A stretch of 11,231 nucleotides of DNA from CAVPGH01 sp046726955. Lineage in GTDB: Bacteria > Acidobacteriota > Vicinamibacteria > Fen-336. Where the stretch lies: positions 1 to 11,231 of the forward strand of contig JBKPBQ010000205.1 of assembly GCA_046726955.1 (NCBI GenBank), in the 5' to 3' direction. Shown here piece after piece: positions 1 to 7,900 of this stretch (positions within the stretch are counted from its first letter, which is position 1; each line of letters starts with the position of its first letter). The notes under the pieces are model-generated. The model searched no databases. It was not told the origin of the DNA and saw only the letters and a list, made by a program, of their open reading frames with translations. A program made the position numbers and the translations under genes.

Positions 1-171
1 GGCCTTGAGCGCGGCCAGGGGATCGGGTGTCGGCGTCGGTGCCGGGGTGGGCCCGGAGACCGGCGTCGGGTTCGGGGTGGGGTTCGTGGAGGACCCCGAG
101 CCGCAACCAGGCACGAGGAGCGCCGCCGCGAGGGCGAGCGCCGGAAGGACAGCGGATCGGGCAACGTTCAT
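1..171 (-). CDS. Lipoprotein N-terminus, function unknown (partial)
   Basis: Only the first 57 codons are present; the gene continues beyond the left edge. The start shows a short basic n-region (Arg5), a hydrophobic stretch rich in Ala and Leu (residues 7-20) and a lipobox LVPGC with Cys23 as the predicted lipidated residue. Cys23 is followed by GSGSS and then a spacer of repeated Pro/Thr units (residues 31-49: NPTP, PTPAPTPTP). This layout is known for secreted, lipid-anchored proteins in which a flexible linker carries a globular domain away from the membrane; that domain is not visible here. The ATG at 171 is supported by a purine-rich AGAGG about 10 bases upstream. A promoter-like pair and a hairpin lie in the 126-base gap before it. 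The export call is strong; no function can be given. Confidence 0.8.
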   Translation of the reverse strand, partial: MNVARSAVLPALALAAALLVPGCGSGSSTNPTPNPTPVSGPTPAPTPTPDPLAALKA

Positions 172-196
172 TCTCGAATTACCTCTCTTCAGCGCC

Positions 197-214
197 GTCC
201 GGCGCCAGCCGGAC
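197..214 (-). other. Hairpin in the leader of the left-edge lipoprotein gene
   Basis: A perfect 7-bp inverted repeat (GTCCGGC / GCCGGAC) encloses a 4-base loop. It lies between the promoter-like elements at 224-253 and the ribosome binding site of the lipoprotein gene, so it would be in the 5' untranslated RNA. No T-run follows on either strand, which argues against an intrinsic terminator for the upstream regulator gene. It may stabilise the mRNA or be chance in GC-rich DNA. Confidence 0.35.
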
Positions 215-223
215 AATCCGATG

Positions 224-253
224 AGCATACGATGCCCCGGGGTCCGATTGCAA
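224..253 (-). promoter_or_regulatory. Putative sigma70-type promoter for the lipoprotein gene
   Basis: Reading the minus strand, TTGCAA (253-248) and TATGCT (229-224) are separated by 18 bases. Each matches four of six positions of the -35 and -10 consensus. Transcription would begin near 217, giving a leader of about 45 bases that contains the hairpin at 197-214. This is pattern matching only; the phylum's sigma factor preference is unknown. Confidence 0.35.
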
Positions 254-297
254 GTCGTTGAAAGGATTGTTGTTGTTTAGTTGAAGTGTACGGATGT

Positions 298-867
298 TCA
301 GTCGCCGCGGCCGCCCCGGTCGCGCACCGTCACGAAGAGGAGGCGGGCCGACGTCCGCCCCGGGTTCTCCCAGAGGCGGAGCTCGCCCGGGATGAAGCAG
401 ACGGCGTCGCCCGTCCGGAGGACGTGTTGGTCGGGCCCGAGCCTGAGTCCCACCGGTCCCTTGAGGACGTAGGCGTAGTCCTCGGCCCCGTCGTGCCCGT
501 AGGGGTGCTTGCCCGTGCGCCCCCCCGCCTCGAGGTGGATCACTACCACCTCCATCCGCTGGTTCGTCCCGGCGGACTCCAGGTCGGCGTTCGACCACTG
601 GCTGGCGAAGCGGACCCGGTCCTTGGCGCGGACGATGACGCCGCTCGCGCCCTCGCCCGCCTGGGTGAAGAACTCGCCCAGCGTCACGCCCAGGGCGGCG
701 GAGATCTTTTGCATCGAGCCGATGGACGGCGAGACGAGGCCGTTCTCGAGCTGCGAGATGAAGCTGGCGGAGAATCCCGTCCGCGCCCCGAGCGCGCGAG
801 CGGAGAACCCGGCGCGCTGGCGGAGGCTTCGGACGTGCTGTCCGATGACCTTCTGTTTGAGCAGCAT
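298..867 (-). CDS. XRE-family transcriptional regulator with C-terminal cupin domain
   Basis: This 189-residue protein joins an N-terminal helix-turn-helix of the Cro/C1 (HTH_3) type (about residues 8-62) to a small C-terminal cupin barrel (about 105-185). The HTH contains the typical SASFISQLENGLVSPSIGSM stretch followed by KISAALGVTLGEFF. In the cupin, HPYGHDGAEDYAYVLKGPV and GDAVCFIPGELRLWENPG match the two conserved cupin motifs. Length and domain order are those of the common XRE-cupin regulators (PuuR-like group), which bind DNA as dimers and sense a small ligand in the cupin. The gene is divergent from the dehydrogenase gene at 945, with 77 bases between starts, so that gene is the most likely target, possibly together with its own promoter. 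The inducer cannot be read from sequence. The start is supported by an HTH beginning within ten residues; only a weak GGGAA precedes it. Confidence 0.9.
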   Translation of the reverse strand: MLLKQKVIGQHVRSLRQRAGFSARALGARTGFSASFISQLENGLVSPSIGSMQKISAALGVTLGEFFTQAGEGASGVIVRAKDRVRFASQWSNADLESAGTNQRMEVVVIHLEAGGRTGKHPYGHDGAEDYAYVLKGPVGLRLGPDQHVLRTGDAVCFIPGELRLWENPGRTSARLLFVTVRDRGGRGD

Positions 868-944
868 TCGTTCCCGCGCGATTGTATGCCATCGTAGCGG
901 CCCGCGGCGGTGTCGCGAGACGCTCGATCAGGGAGGATGTGGCG
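868..944. promoter_or_regulatory. Divergent regulator/dehydrogenase intergenic region
   Basis: These 77 bases separate the regulator (minus) and the dehydrogenase (plus) and must hold both promoters. On the minus strand a good -10-like TACAAT lies at 886-881, but no matching -35 is seen 17 bases upstream. If it is used, the regulator mRNA would have a leader of only about six bases. I saw no strong palindrome, so the operator was not identified. That this region is controlled by the XRE-cupin protein is inference from gene orientation. Confidence 0.35.
931..936 (+). promoter_or_regulatory. Ribosome binding site deciding the dehydrogenase start
   Basis: GGGAGG lies eight bases before the ATG at 945. 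The frame stays open upstream to an ATG at 882, but that extension of 21 residues lacks such a site, runs into the regulator's promoter region and precedes the normal beginning of the Rossmann fold. The site therefore favours 945. Confidence 0.7.
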
Positions 945-1718
945 ATGCGGCTCTTGGGACGGGTGGTCCTGGTGACGGGCGCCGGGCGCGGCATCGGACG
1001 CGGGATCGCAGAGGCGCTCGCGGAGGACGGCGCCGACGTGGCCCTCGGCGACGTCTCGGACGTGGTCCGGGAAGCTGCGGCCGCGGTCGAGGCCAAAGAC
1101 CGGCGCGCCCTGTCCCTCGTCCTGGACGTGACGGATGCCGCCAGCCTGGACGCGGCGGCCACGCGCACGGTCGCGACCCTGGGCCGCCTCGACGGCTGGG
1201 TCAACAACGCGGGAGCGCTGCGCATGGACGAGGCGCTCGACGTGCGCCCGGAGGACTGGGAGCTGCAGATGCGGGTCAACGTGACCGGCCTCTTCGCGGG
1301 CTGCCGCGCCGCCGCGCGCGAGATGATCCGCTCCGGCCGCGGCGGCACGATCGTCAACGTCGCGTCGAACGCGGGCAAGGTCGGCTACCCGAACATGGCC
1401 GCCTACAACGCGACCAAGGCCGCGGTCATCAGCCTCACCCGCTCGCTCGCCGCGGAGTGGGCGGACCGCGGCGTCAACGTGAACGCGGTGTGCCCCGGCG
1501 GCGTCGACACCCCGATGCTCATGGGAGTCGCGGAGTGGCTGGCGCCCCGCCTGGGAACGACGGCCGCGAGCCTCCACGCGGAGATGAAGCCGAAGCAGAT
1601 GGGACGGCACGTGCAGCCGATCGAGGTCGGGCGCGTCGTCGCCTTCCTGCTCTCCGACGCGGCCCGCATCATCCGGGGCCAGGCGATCAACGTGGACGGC
1701 GGCGACACGCCGTACTGA
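945..1718 (+). CDS. Short-chain dehydrogenase/reductase (SDR), classical type
   Basis: The 257-residue product is a typical classical SDR that oxidises an alcohol or reduces a ketone with a nicotinamide cofactor in the cytoplasm. The cofactor-binding TGAGRGIG is at 11-18, the structural NNAG at 87-90, and the catalytic tetrad is Asn112, Ser141, Tyr154 and Lys158 (YNATK). PGGVDT follows at 184-189 and the C-terminus ends with the usual INVDGG. Asp36 at the end of the second beta strand suggests NAD(H) rather than NADP(H) preference; this is inference. The substrate cannot be assigned: FabG-like, polyol and gluconate dehydrogenases share these features. The gene is divergent from the XRE-cupin regulator, a common arrangement for small catabolic units, and is followed by a hairpin terminator that separates it from the hydrolase gene. 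Confidence 0.92.
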   Translation: MRLLGRVVLVTGAGRGIGRGIAEALAEDGADVALGDVSDVVREAAAAVEAKDRRALSLVLDVTDAASLDAAATRTVATLGRLDGWVNNAGALRMDEALDVRPEDWELQMRVNVTGLFAGCRAAAREMIRSGRGGTIVNVASNAGKVGYPNMAAYNATKAAVISLTRSLAAEWADRGVNVNAVCPGGVDTPMLMGVAEWLAPRLGTTAASLHAEMKPKQMGRHVQPIEVGRVVAFLLSDAARIIRGQAINVDGGDTPY

Positions 1719-1743
1719 GGGGGAAGAGACGCTACGGTCGGGG

Positions 1744-1790
1744 GACGGCGGATGTTCCATCCGCAGCCGTCTTCTTCCGTGATTTCTTGT
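1744..1790 (+). terminator. Probable transcription terminator after the SDR gene
   Basis: A stem of GCGGATG (1748-1754) pairs with CATCCGC (1758-1764) around a 3-base loop. It is extended by GACG (1744-1747) pairing with CGTC (1768-1771) across a 3-base bulge. A T-rich but interrupted tract (TTCTTCCGTGATTTCTTG) follows. It lies 25 bases past the stop codon, in the position expected for an intrinsic terminator. The T tract is imperfect, so termination may be partial. Confidence 0.5.
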
Positions 1791-1848
1791 GGAGGGAAAT
1801 CCGCCGCGATCCGTACATCTTCCTGAGGGGGGTGTCGAAGGGGACGAG

Positions 1849-1854
1849 AAAGGA
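1849..1854 (+). promoter_or_regulatory. Ribosome binding site deciding the hydrolase start
   Basis: AAAGGA lies nine bases before the ATG at 1864. An earlier in-frame ATG at 1789 would add 25 residues without similarity to the family and has only a weaker purine run upstream that overlaps the T-rich tract after the SDR terminator, so 1864 is preferred. Confidence 0.6.
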
Positions 1855-1863
1855 TTGGACGCC

Positions 1864-2805
1864 ATGGGCCGGCTCCTCGTGCGTACCGAGGACAAGGTGG
1901 CCGTGCCCGTACGCGTCTACGAGGGCGCAGACCAGCCCTGGGCGGTCGTCCTCGTCAACCCCGCGATGGGCGTCCCCCAGCACCACTACGCGCCGCTCGC
2001 CCATTGGCTCGTCCAATGGGGCGTACGGGTCGTGACCTTCGACTATCGCGGCGTGGGCGAGGCGCGTCCGCGCTCGCTGCGCGGCTTCTCCGCGGACCTT
2101 CGCGACTGGGCTGAAGACGCGCGCGCGGTCGTGCGGTTCGCCTCGCGCGCCGCCGGCCACCGTCCCGTCGTCGTCCTCGGCCATGGGTTCGGAGGCCAGC
2201 TCCTGGGCCTCGTGGACGAGTTGGCCTGGGCGGCGGGCCTCGTTCTCGTCGGCGCGACTCTCCCCCACTGGACGGACTGGAAGGGCAGCGCCGGCGCGCG
2301 TCTTCTCTGGCAGTGCCACCTCACGCCGTCCCTCACGCGGCTCTTCGGCTATCTCCCAGCCTGGTCCGGGCTGGGCGTGGAGCTTCCCGGCGGCGTGGCG
2401 CGCGACTGGTGCCGCTGCCTGCGGCATCCGCAGTCCCTGCTCGGATACGACTCCCAGGCCGCCGAGCGCTTCCGCCGCTTTCCCTGTCCAGTGCTCTCGT
2501 TCTCCTTCGCCGACGACGAAGGCGCCCCCGAGACCGCGGTGAGCCGGCTGGTGGGGGCGCTGGGGACGCGGCGTCTCCAACGCAAGCGCATCGACACCGC
2601 GTCGCGGGGCCGTCCCGCCGTGGATCACCTCGCCTTCTTCCGTCCGGAGGTGGCCGAAGGCCTCTGGCCCGAGGTGCTCGCCTTCGTGCGGCGCGTGTCG
2701 ATCCGGGAGGCCAGGCTCAGGAGCTCCTGGTCTCTTCCCTCCGTCGCGGACGGGCGGCGCTCGCCCTCGTCCTCGTCGGGGCGGCGGCGCGCGGCGCAAC
2801 GCTAG
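1864..2805 (+). CDS. Alpha/beta hydrolase-fold protein (COG4757-like), nucleophile serine missing
   Basis: The 313-residue product has the fold and conserved landmarks of the COG4757 group. These are an early strand with NPAMGVPQHHY (32-42), TFDYRGVGEARP (58-69), DWAEDARAVV (81-90), a central segment LFGYLP...LGVELPGGVARDW, an acidic FADDEGAPETAV (215-226), and a late DHLAFFRPE (254-262) around His255. The nucleophile elbow, normally GHSxGG, reads GHGFGG (106-111): Ser is replaced by Gly108, coded GGG at 2185-2187. Candidate acid (Asp217/218) and His255 remain. By family knowledge the enzyme should not form the usual acyl-serine intermediate, so it may be a non-catalytic or altered member. 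The last 35 or so residues (Arg/Ser-rich) look like an unstructured tail. It is 62 bases upstream of the CoxG-fusion gene and may be co-transcribed with it; substrate unknown. Confidence 0.85.
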   Translation: MGRLLVRTEDKVAVPVRVYEGADQPWAVVLVNPAMGVPQHHYAPLAHWLVQWGVRVVTFDYRGVGEARPRSLRGFSADLRDWAEDARAVVRFASRAAGHRPVVVLGHGFGGQLLGLVDELAWAAGLVLVGATLPHWTDWKGSAGARLLWQCHLTPSLTRLFGYLPAWSGLGVELPGGVARDWCRCLRHPQSLLGYDSQAAERFRRFPCPVLSFSFADDEGAPETAVSRLVGALGTRRLQRKRIDTASRGRPAVDHLAFFRPEVAEGLWPEVLAFVRRVSIREARLRSSWSLPSVADGRRSPSSSSGRRRAAQR

Positions 2806-2823
2806 CGTCCGGCGAGGCGGTGC

Positions 2824-2853
2824 TTGACCGGCCGCGCTCACCTGCAATAACTT
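2824..2853 (+). promoter_or_regulatory. Weak promoter-like pair before the CoxG-fusion gene
   Basis: TTGACC (2824-2829) and TAACTT (2848-2853) are 18 bases apart. The -35 hexamer is close to consensus; the -10 matches only three of six positions. Transcription would start close to 2860, leaving almost no leader before the ATG at 2868, consistent with the lack of a ribosome binding site there. Read-through from the hydrolase gene is an equally good explanation. Confidence 0.25.
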
Positions 2854-2867
2854 TCAACGACACCGCG

Positions 2868-4358
2868 ATGCGCTTCGAGGGGACGGTCACGATCGGCGCG
2901 CCCCGAGCCACCGTCTGGGCCTTCCTCACCGATCCCCACAAGGTCGCGGAGTGCGCACCCGGCCTCGAGTCCGTCGAGATCCTCGTACCCGATCAACGTT
3001 TCCGCGCCACCGCCGGCGTCGGCTTCGGCAGCGTCAAGGCGCGCTTCGTGACCGACGTGGAGTGGCTCGACCTCGATCCTCCCAACCGGGCCCGGATGAA
3101 GGCCCACGGCAACGCTCCCGGGAGCGCCGTGGACGCGACGAGCGAGATGCAGCTCCGCGACGCGGGCGAAGGCGGGACCGAGCTCCACTGGTCCGCCGAC
3201 GTGGCGGTGGTGGGGACGATCGCGAGCCTGGCCGCGCGCCTGATGGGGGGCGTGACGCAGAAGCTGACCGGTGCTTTCTTCGAGGAGGTGAAGAAGCGCA
3301 TCGAGGGCGCCGCCGCCGCCGGGCCGACCGTCTATCGCTTCGGCCCCGTGCCCCTCGCGGAGGCCGAAGGCAAGCTTCTCGGGCACAACGTGACGGGCGC
3401 CGACGGCCGCCTCGCCTTGCGCAAGGGCCGCCCGCTGAGCGCCGCCGACGTGGAGCTGCTGCGCGGCCTGGGGCGCACGTCGGTCTACGTGGCCGAGCCG
3501 GGCACGGGCGACGTCGGCGAGGACGAGGGGGCGCGCCGAGTCGCCGAGGCCGCGATGGGTCCGGGCTTGAAGCTCGTGGGGCCGAGCTCGGGGCGGGCCA
3601 ACCTGGTCGCCAGCGCCCTCGGAGTCCTTCGCGTGGACCCCACGCGGCTCGCGCGCCTGAACGAGATCGAAGGCTTCGCTGCCGCGACGCTCGCCGGCGA
3701 TCGCCCGGTACGGGCCGGGCAGGTCGTGGCCACGGTGAAGGTCCTGCCCTTCGCGCTTCCCGAGGAGACCGTGCGCCGCGCGGTGGACGCGGCCGGCGAA
3801 GGCCGACCGCTCCTCTCCGTGACCCCGCTCGCCGCTCGCGCGGTCGTGCTGCTGCTCTGCGGCTCGTCCTCGGCCCGCGAGCGGGTGGCGCGCGACTTCG
3901 AGCCGCCCCTCCGCGATCGGCTGGCCGGCCTCGGCTCGTCCATCCGCGCGCTGGACTTCGTGCCGCTCGAGGACGAGACGGGCGAGGCGGCACTCGCCGA
4001 GGCCCTGCGCCGCCACGTGGAGGCGGGCGCCGAGCTCCTGCTCCTCGCCGGCGAGACGGCAATCGTGGACCGCCACGACATCGCCCCCCGGGCCATCGAG
4101 CGCGCGGGCGGCGAGGTCGTGGCCTTCGGCGCTCCGGTGGACCCCGGCCAGCTCCTGCTGCTCGCTCGCTTCGGCGCGGTGCCCCTCGTGGCCGCCCCCG
4201 GCTGCGCGCGGAGCGCGAAGGAGAACGTGCTCGACCTCGTGCTGCCGCGGCTGCTCGCCGGCGACCGCCTCGAGCGCGCGGACCTCGTGGGCCTCGGACA
4301 CGGCGGGCTCCTCGAGGACGTGCCCGAGCGCGGCGCGCCGCGGGAGGAGATCGGCTGA
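2868..4358 (+). CDS. CoxG (SRPBCC) domain fused to a molybdopterin-binding MocA/MoeA-like module
   Basis: The 496-residue product has two unrelated parts. Residues 1-148 are a CoxG/SRPBCC domain: MRFEGTVTIGAPRATVWAFL, DPHKVAECAPGLESVEI, and a closing VTQKLTGAFFEEVKKRIEG helix. Residues 158-485 match the molybdopterin-binding half of MocA-type cytidylyltransferase fusions: FGPVPLAEAEGKLLGHNV, LRKGRPLSAADVELLRGLG, GDVGEDEGARR (214-224), VRAGQVVATVKVLPFA, then a MoCF-like domain with GETAIVDRHDIAPRAIE (395-411), GAPVDPG (421-427) and APGCARSAKEN (443-453). In known MocA proteins this half follows a nucleotidyltransferase; here CoxG occupies that place. CoxG is known as an accessory of aerobic CO dehydrogenase that associates with the membrane. 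A role in maturing, or docking to the membrane, the molybdenum hydroxylase encoded next door is inferred. ATG 2868 is chosen because CoxG proteins begin at this point; GTG at 2820 would add 16 residues. Confidence 0.85.
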   Translation: MRFEGTVTIGAPRATVWAFLTDPHKVAECAPGLESVEILVPDQRFRATAGVGFGSVKARFVTDVEWLDLDPPNRARMKAHGNAPGSAVDATSEMQLRDAGEGGTELHWSADVAVVGTIASLAARLMGGVTQKLTGAFFEEVKKRIEGAAAAGPTVYRFGPVPLAEAEGKLLGHNVTGADGRLALRKGRPLSAADVELLRGLGRTSVYVAEPGTGDVGEDEGARRVAEAAMGPGLKLVGPSSGRANLVASALGVLRVDPTRLARLNEIEGFAAATLAGDRPVRAGQVVATVKVLPFALPEETVRRAVDAAGEGRPLLSVTPLAARAVVLLLCGSSSARERVARDFEPPLRDRLAGLGSSIRALDFVPLEDETGEAALAEALRRHVEAGAELLLLAGETAIVDRHDIAPRAIERAGGEVVAFGAPVDPGQLLLLARFGAVPLVAAPGCARSAKENVLDLVLPRLLAGDRLERADLVGLGHGGLLEDVPERGAPREEIG

Positions 4359-4363
4359 CCGAA

Positions 4364-4401
4364 CGCGACCGTTGACACGGTCGCGCGCCGGGGAGGATAC
4401 T
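4364..4401 (+). promoter_or_regulatory. Promoter with operator-like dyad before the molybdenum hydroxylase subunit genes
   Basis: A perfect -35 hexamer TTGACA (4372-4377) is followed after 18 bases by GATACT (4396-4401), which matches four of six -10 positions. The -35 hexamer is exactly the 6-base loop of a perfect 8-bp inverted repeat, CGCGACCG (4364-4371) and CGGTCGCG (4378-4385). A dimeric regulator bound to this dyad would block the -35 region. The repeat also lies 6 bases after the stop of the CoxG-fusion gene and could form an RNA hairpin, but no T-run follows, so an intrinsic terminator is less likely. It suggests that the subunit genes can be transcribed independently of the fusion gene. 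Confidence 0.5.
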
Positions 4402-4421
4402 GCCGGCCCCTTCCATAGTCC

Positions 4422-4425
4422 GAGG
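4422..4425 (+). promoter_or_regulatory. Ribosome binding site deciding the small subunit start
   Basis: GAGG ends five bases before the ATG at 4431. An in-frame GTG at 4425 would overlap this site and add only two residues, so ATG 4431 is preferred. Confidence 0.6.
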
Positions 4426-4430
4426 TGGCC

Positions 4431-4901
<471 letters not shown>

Positions 4902-7900
4902 GCCGTGGCTGCCCGCATCTTCGGCTCCGGGATCAAGCGCCGCGAGGACCCCCGGCTCCTCACCGGCCAGGGGAAGTTCACGGACGACTTCGTCCTCCCC
5001 GGCATGGTGCACCTGAGCGTCGTCCGCTCCTCTTACGCGCACGCCCGCATAAAGAAGATAGACACAGCCCGGGCCCGCAGCCTGCCGGGCGTCCTCGGCG
5101 TCTTCACCGGCGCGGACATGAAGGACGCCGGCTTCGGCAACATCCCCTGCGCGTGGGTCGTGCCGAACTCCGACACCAAGACGCCCCCCTATCCGCCGCT
5201 CGCCCTCGACACCGTCCGCTACCTGGGCAACGCGGTCGCCGTGGTGGTCGCCGAGGACCGCTACCGGGCCCGCGACGCCGCCGACAAGGTCGAGGTCGAA
5301 TACGAGCCGCTCCCGGTGGTCGTGGACCCTTGGAAGGCTGCCCAGCCCGGAGCACCCCAGCTCCACGCCGACGTCCCCGGCAACGTCTGCTTCCACTGGA
5401 AGGTGAGCGGGGGCGACGCGGAGGCCGCGTTCAAGTCCGCGGAGGTCGTGGTCAAGGACCGCATCCTCCAGCAGCGCCTCATTCCCAACGCGATGGAGCC
5501 GCGGGCTTCCCTCGCCCAGTACGTGTCGGCCAACGACGAGGTCACGCTCTGGGTGACGACGCAGAACCCGCACATCGTGCGCTTCCTCCTGTCGCTCGAC
5601 ACGGGCATCCCCGAGCACCGCATCCGCGTCATCGCCCCGGAGGTGGGCGGAGGCTTCGGCAGCAAGATCCCCCACTACCCCGAGGACGCGATGGTCATCT
5701 TCGCGTCCAAGAAGCTCGGCCGGCCGGTGAAGTGGACGGAGACGCGCAGCGAGAACTACACGAGCACGATCCACGGGCGCGACCACGTGCAGGAGGCCGA
5801 GCTCGCCGCGAAGAAGGACGGCACGATCACCGGCATCCGCGCGAAGGTCTGGGCCGGGCTCGGGGCCTATCTCTCCACCGCGTCCACCGGGATCCCCACG
5901 ATCCTCCACGGCCTGATGCTGTCGGGCACCTACAAGATCCCGAACATCCACGAGGACGTCTTCGGGATGTTCACGAACACGACCCCTGTGGACGCCTACC
6001 GCGGTGCCGGGCGGCCGGAAGCCACCTTCATGGTGGAGCGGCTCGTGGACCTCCTGGCCTCGGAGCTGAAGATCGATCCCGCGGAGCTGCGCCGCAAGAA
6101 CTTCATCCCGCCCTTCAAGGACGGGCATACCGTGGCCACCGGGATCGTCTACGACACCGGCAACTACGACGGCACGCTCGACAAGCTGATGCAGATGGCC
6201 GACTACGCGGGGCTCCGCAAGAAGCAGGCGGAGCTTCGGGGCAAGGGCGAGTACATGGGCATCGGTCTCTGCACCTACGCGGAGATCTGCGGCCTCGGGC
6301 CTTCGCAGGTCGCGGGCGCCGTCGGCTTCGGGGGCGGCCTCTGGGAGAGCGCGATCGTGCGCTTCCACCCCTCGGGCAAGGTGCACGTCATGGTCGGGGT
6401 CTCGCCCCACGGACAGGGCGAGGAGACGACGTTCGCGCAGATCGTGGCGAGCGAGCTGGGCGTCCCGGTGGAAGACGTTCTCGTCATCCACGGCGACACC
6501 TCGCAGACCCCGATGGGCTGGGGCACGTACGGCAGCCGGACCACCGCCGTCGGCTCGGGAGCGCTCATGGGCGCGATCGGGAAGATCAAGGAGAAAGCCA
6601 AGCTCGTGACCGCCCACCTTCTGGAAGCGGCGGCCGAGGACATCGACTACGCGGACGGCAAGTTCTTCGTGAAGGGCACGCCCGCGAAGGCCAAGACGAT
6701 CCAGGACGTGGCCCTCATGGCGAACGTTGCCTGGAACATGCCGAAGGGTGTCGAGCCCGGGCTCGAGGCGTCGGCCTTCTTCGACCCGCCGAATTTCGTC
6801 TACCCGTTCGGCGCGCACCTCGCGGTCGTGCGCGTGGACGCGGAGACCGGCGAGACGAAGCTCGAGCGCTACGTGGCGGTGGACGACTGCGGAAAGGTCA
6901 TCAACCCGATGATCGTCGAGGGCCAGATTCACGGCGGGATCGTGCAGGGCGTGGGCCAGGCCCTCTGGGAAGGCGCTGTGTACTCCGACGAGGGGCAGCT
7001 CTTGACCGGCTCGATGATGGACTACGCGATCCCGCGCGCGGAGAACCTCCCCCGCCTCGAGCTCGGGATGACGGAGACGCCGACGACAGTCAACCCGCTC
7101 GGTGTGAAGGGCATCGGCGAGACGGGAACGATCGCGTCCACTCCTGCGGTCTACAACGCGGTCCTGGACGCGGTCTCCCCGCTCGGCGTGAAGAAGATCG
7201 ACATGCCGCTCACCCCGGAGCGCGTGTGGCGGGCCATCCGCGACGCGAAGAGGAGCTAGACCATGTACGCCGCCGAATTCGACTATCACCGGCCGAAGTC
7301 GCTGGCGGAGGCACAGAGCCTCCTCCAGTCGAACAAGGACGCCAAGCTCCTCGCCGGCGGGCACAGCCTGCTGCCCGCCATGAAACTGCGCGTCTCGTCG
7401 CCGTCGGCGCTCGTCGACCTCTCCGGCCTCAAGGAGCTGTCGGGCATCAAGTCCGAGGGCGGCTCCCTCCTCATCGGAGCCACCACCACCCACGCGACGG
7501 TCGCCGCGTCGCCGGAGGTCGCGGCCGGCTGCCCGATCCTCGCCGAGGCCGCGTCGCAGATCGGCGACGTCCAGGTGCGCAACCGCGGGACGATCGGCGG
7601 ATCACTGGCCCACGCGGATCCTTCCGCCGACCTCCCCACTGTCGTCGTCGCCCTCGGGGCGACGCTGCTCGCCGCCGGGCCGTGGCCACGCGAGATCCCG
7701 GCCGAAGGCTTCTTCAAGGACCTGTTCACGACCGACCTCCAGCCGGCGGAGATCCTGACGGCCGTGCGCATCCCCACCTACGGCAAGGGAACGGGCGGCG
7801 CATACCTGAAGCACCGGCACCCGGCCTCGAGCTACGCCGTGGTGGGGGCCGCGGCGATCGTCGAGGTGAAGGACGGGAAATGCGCGCGCGCCAGCGTCGT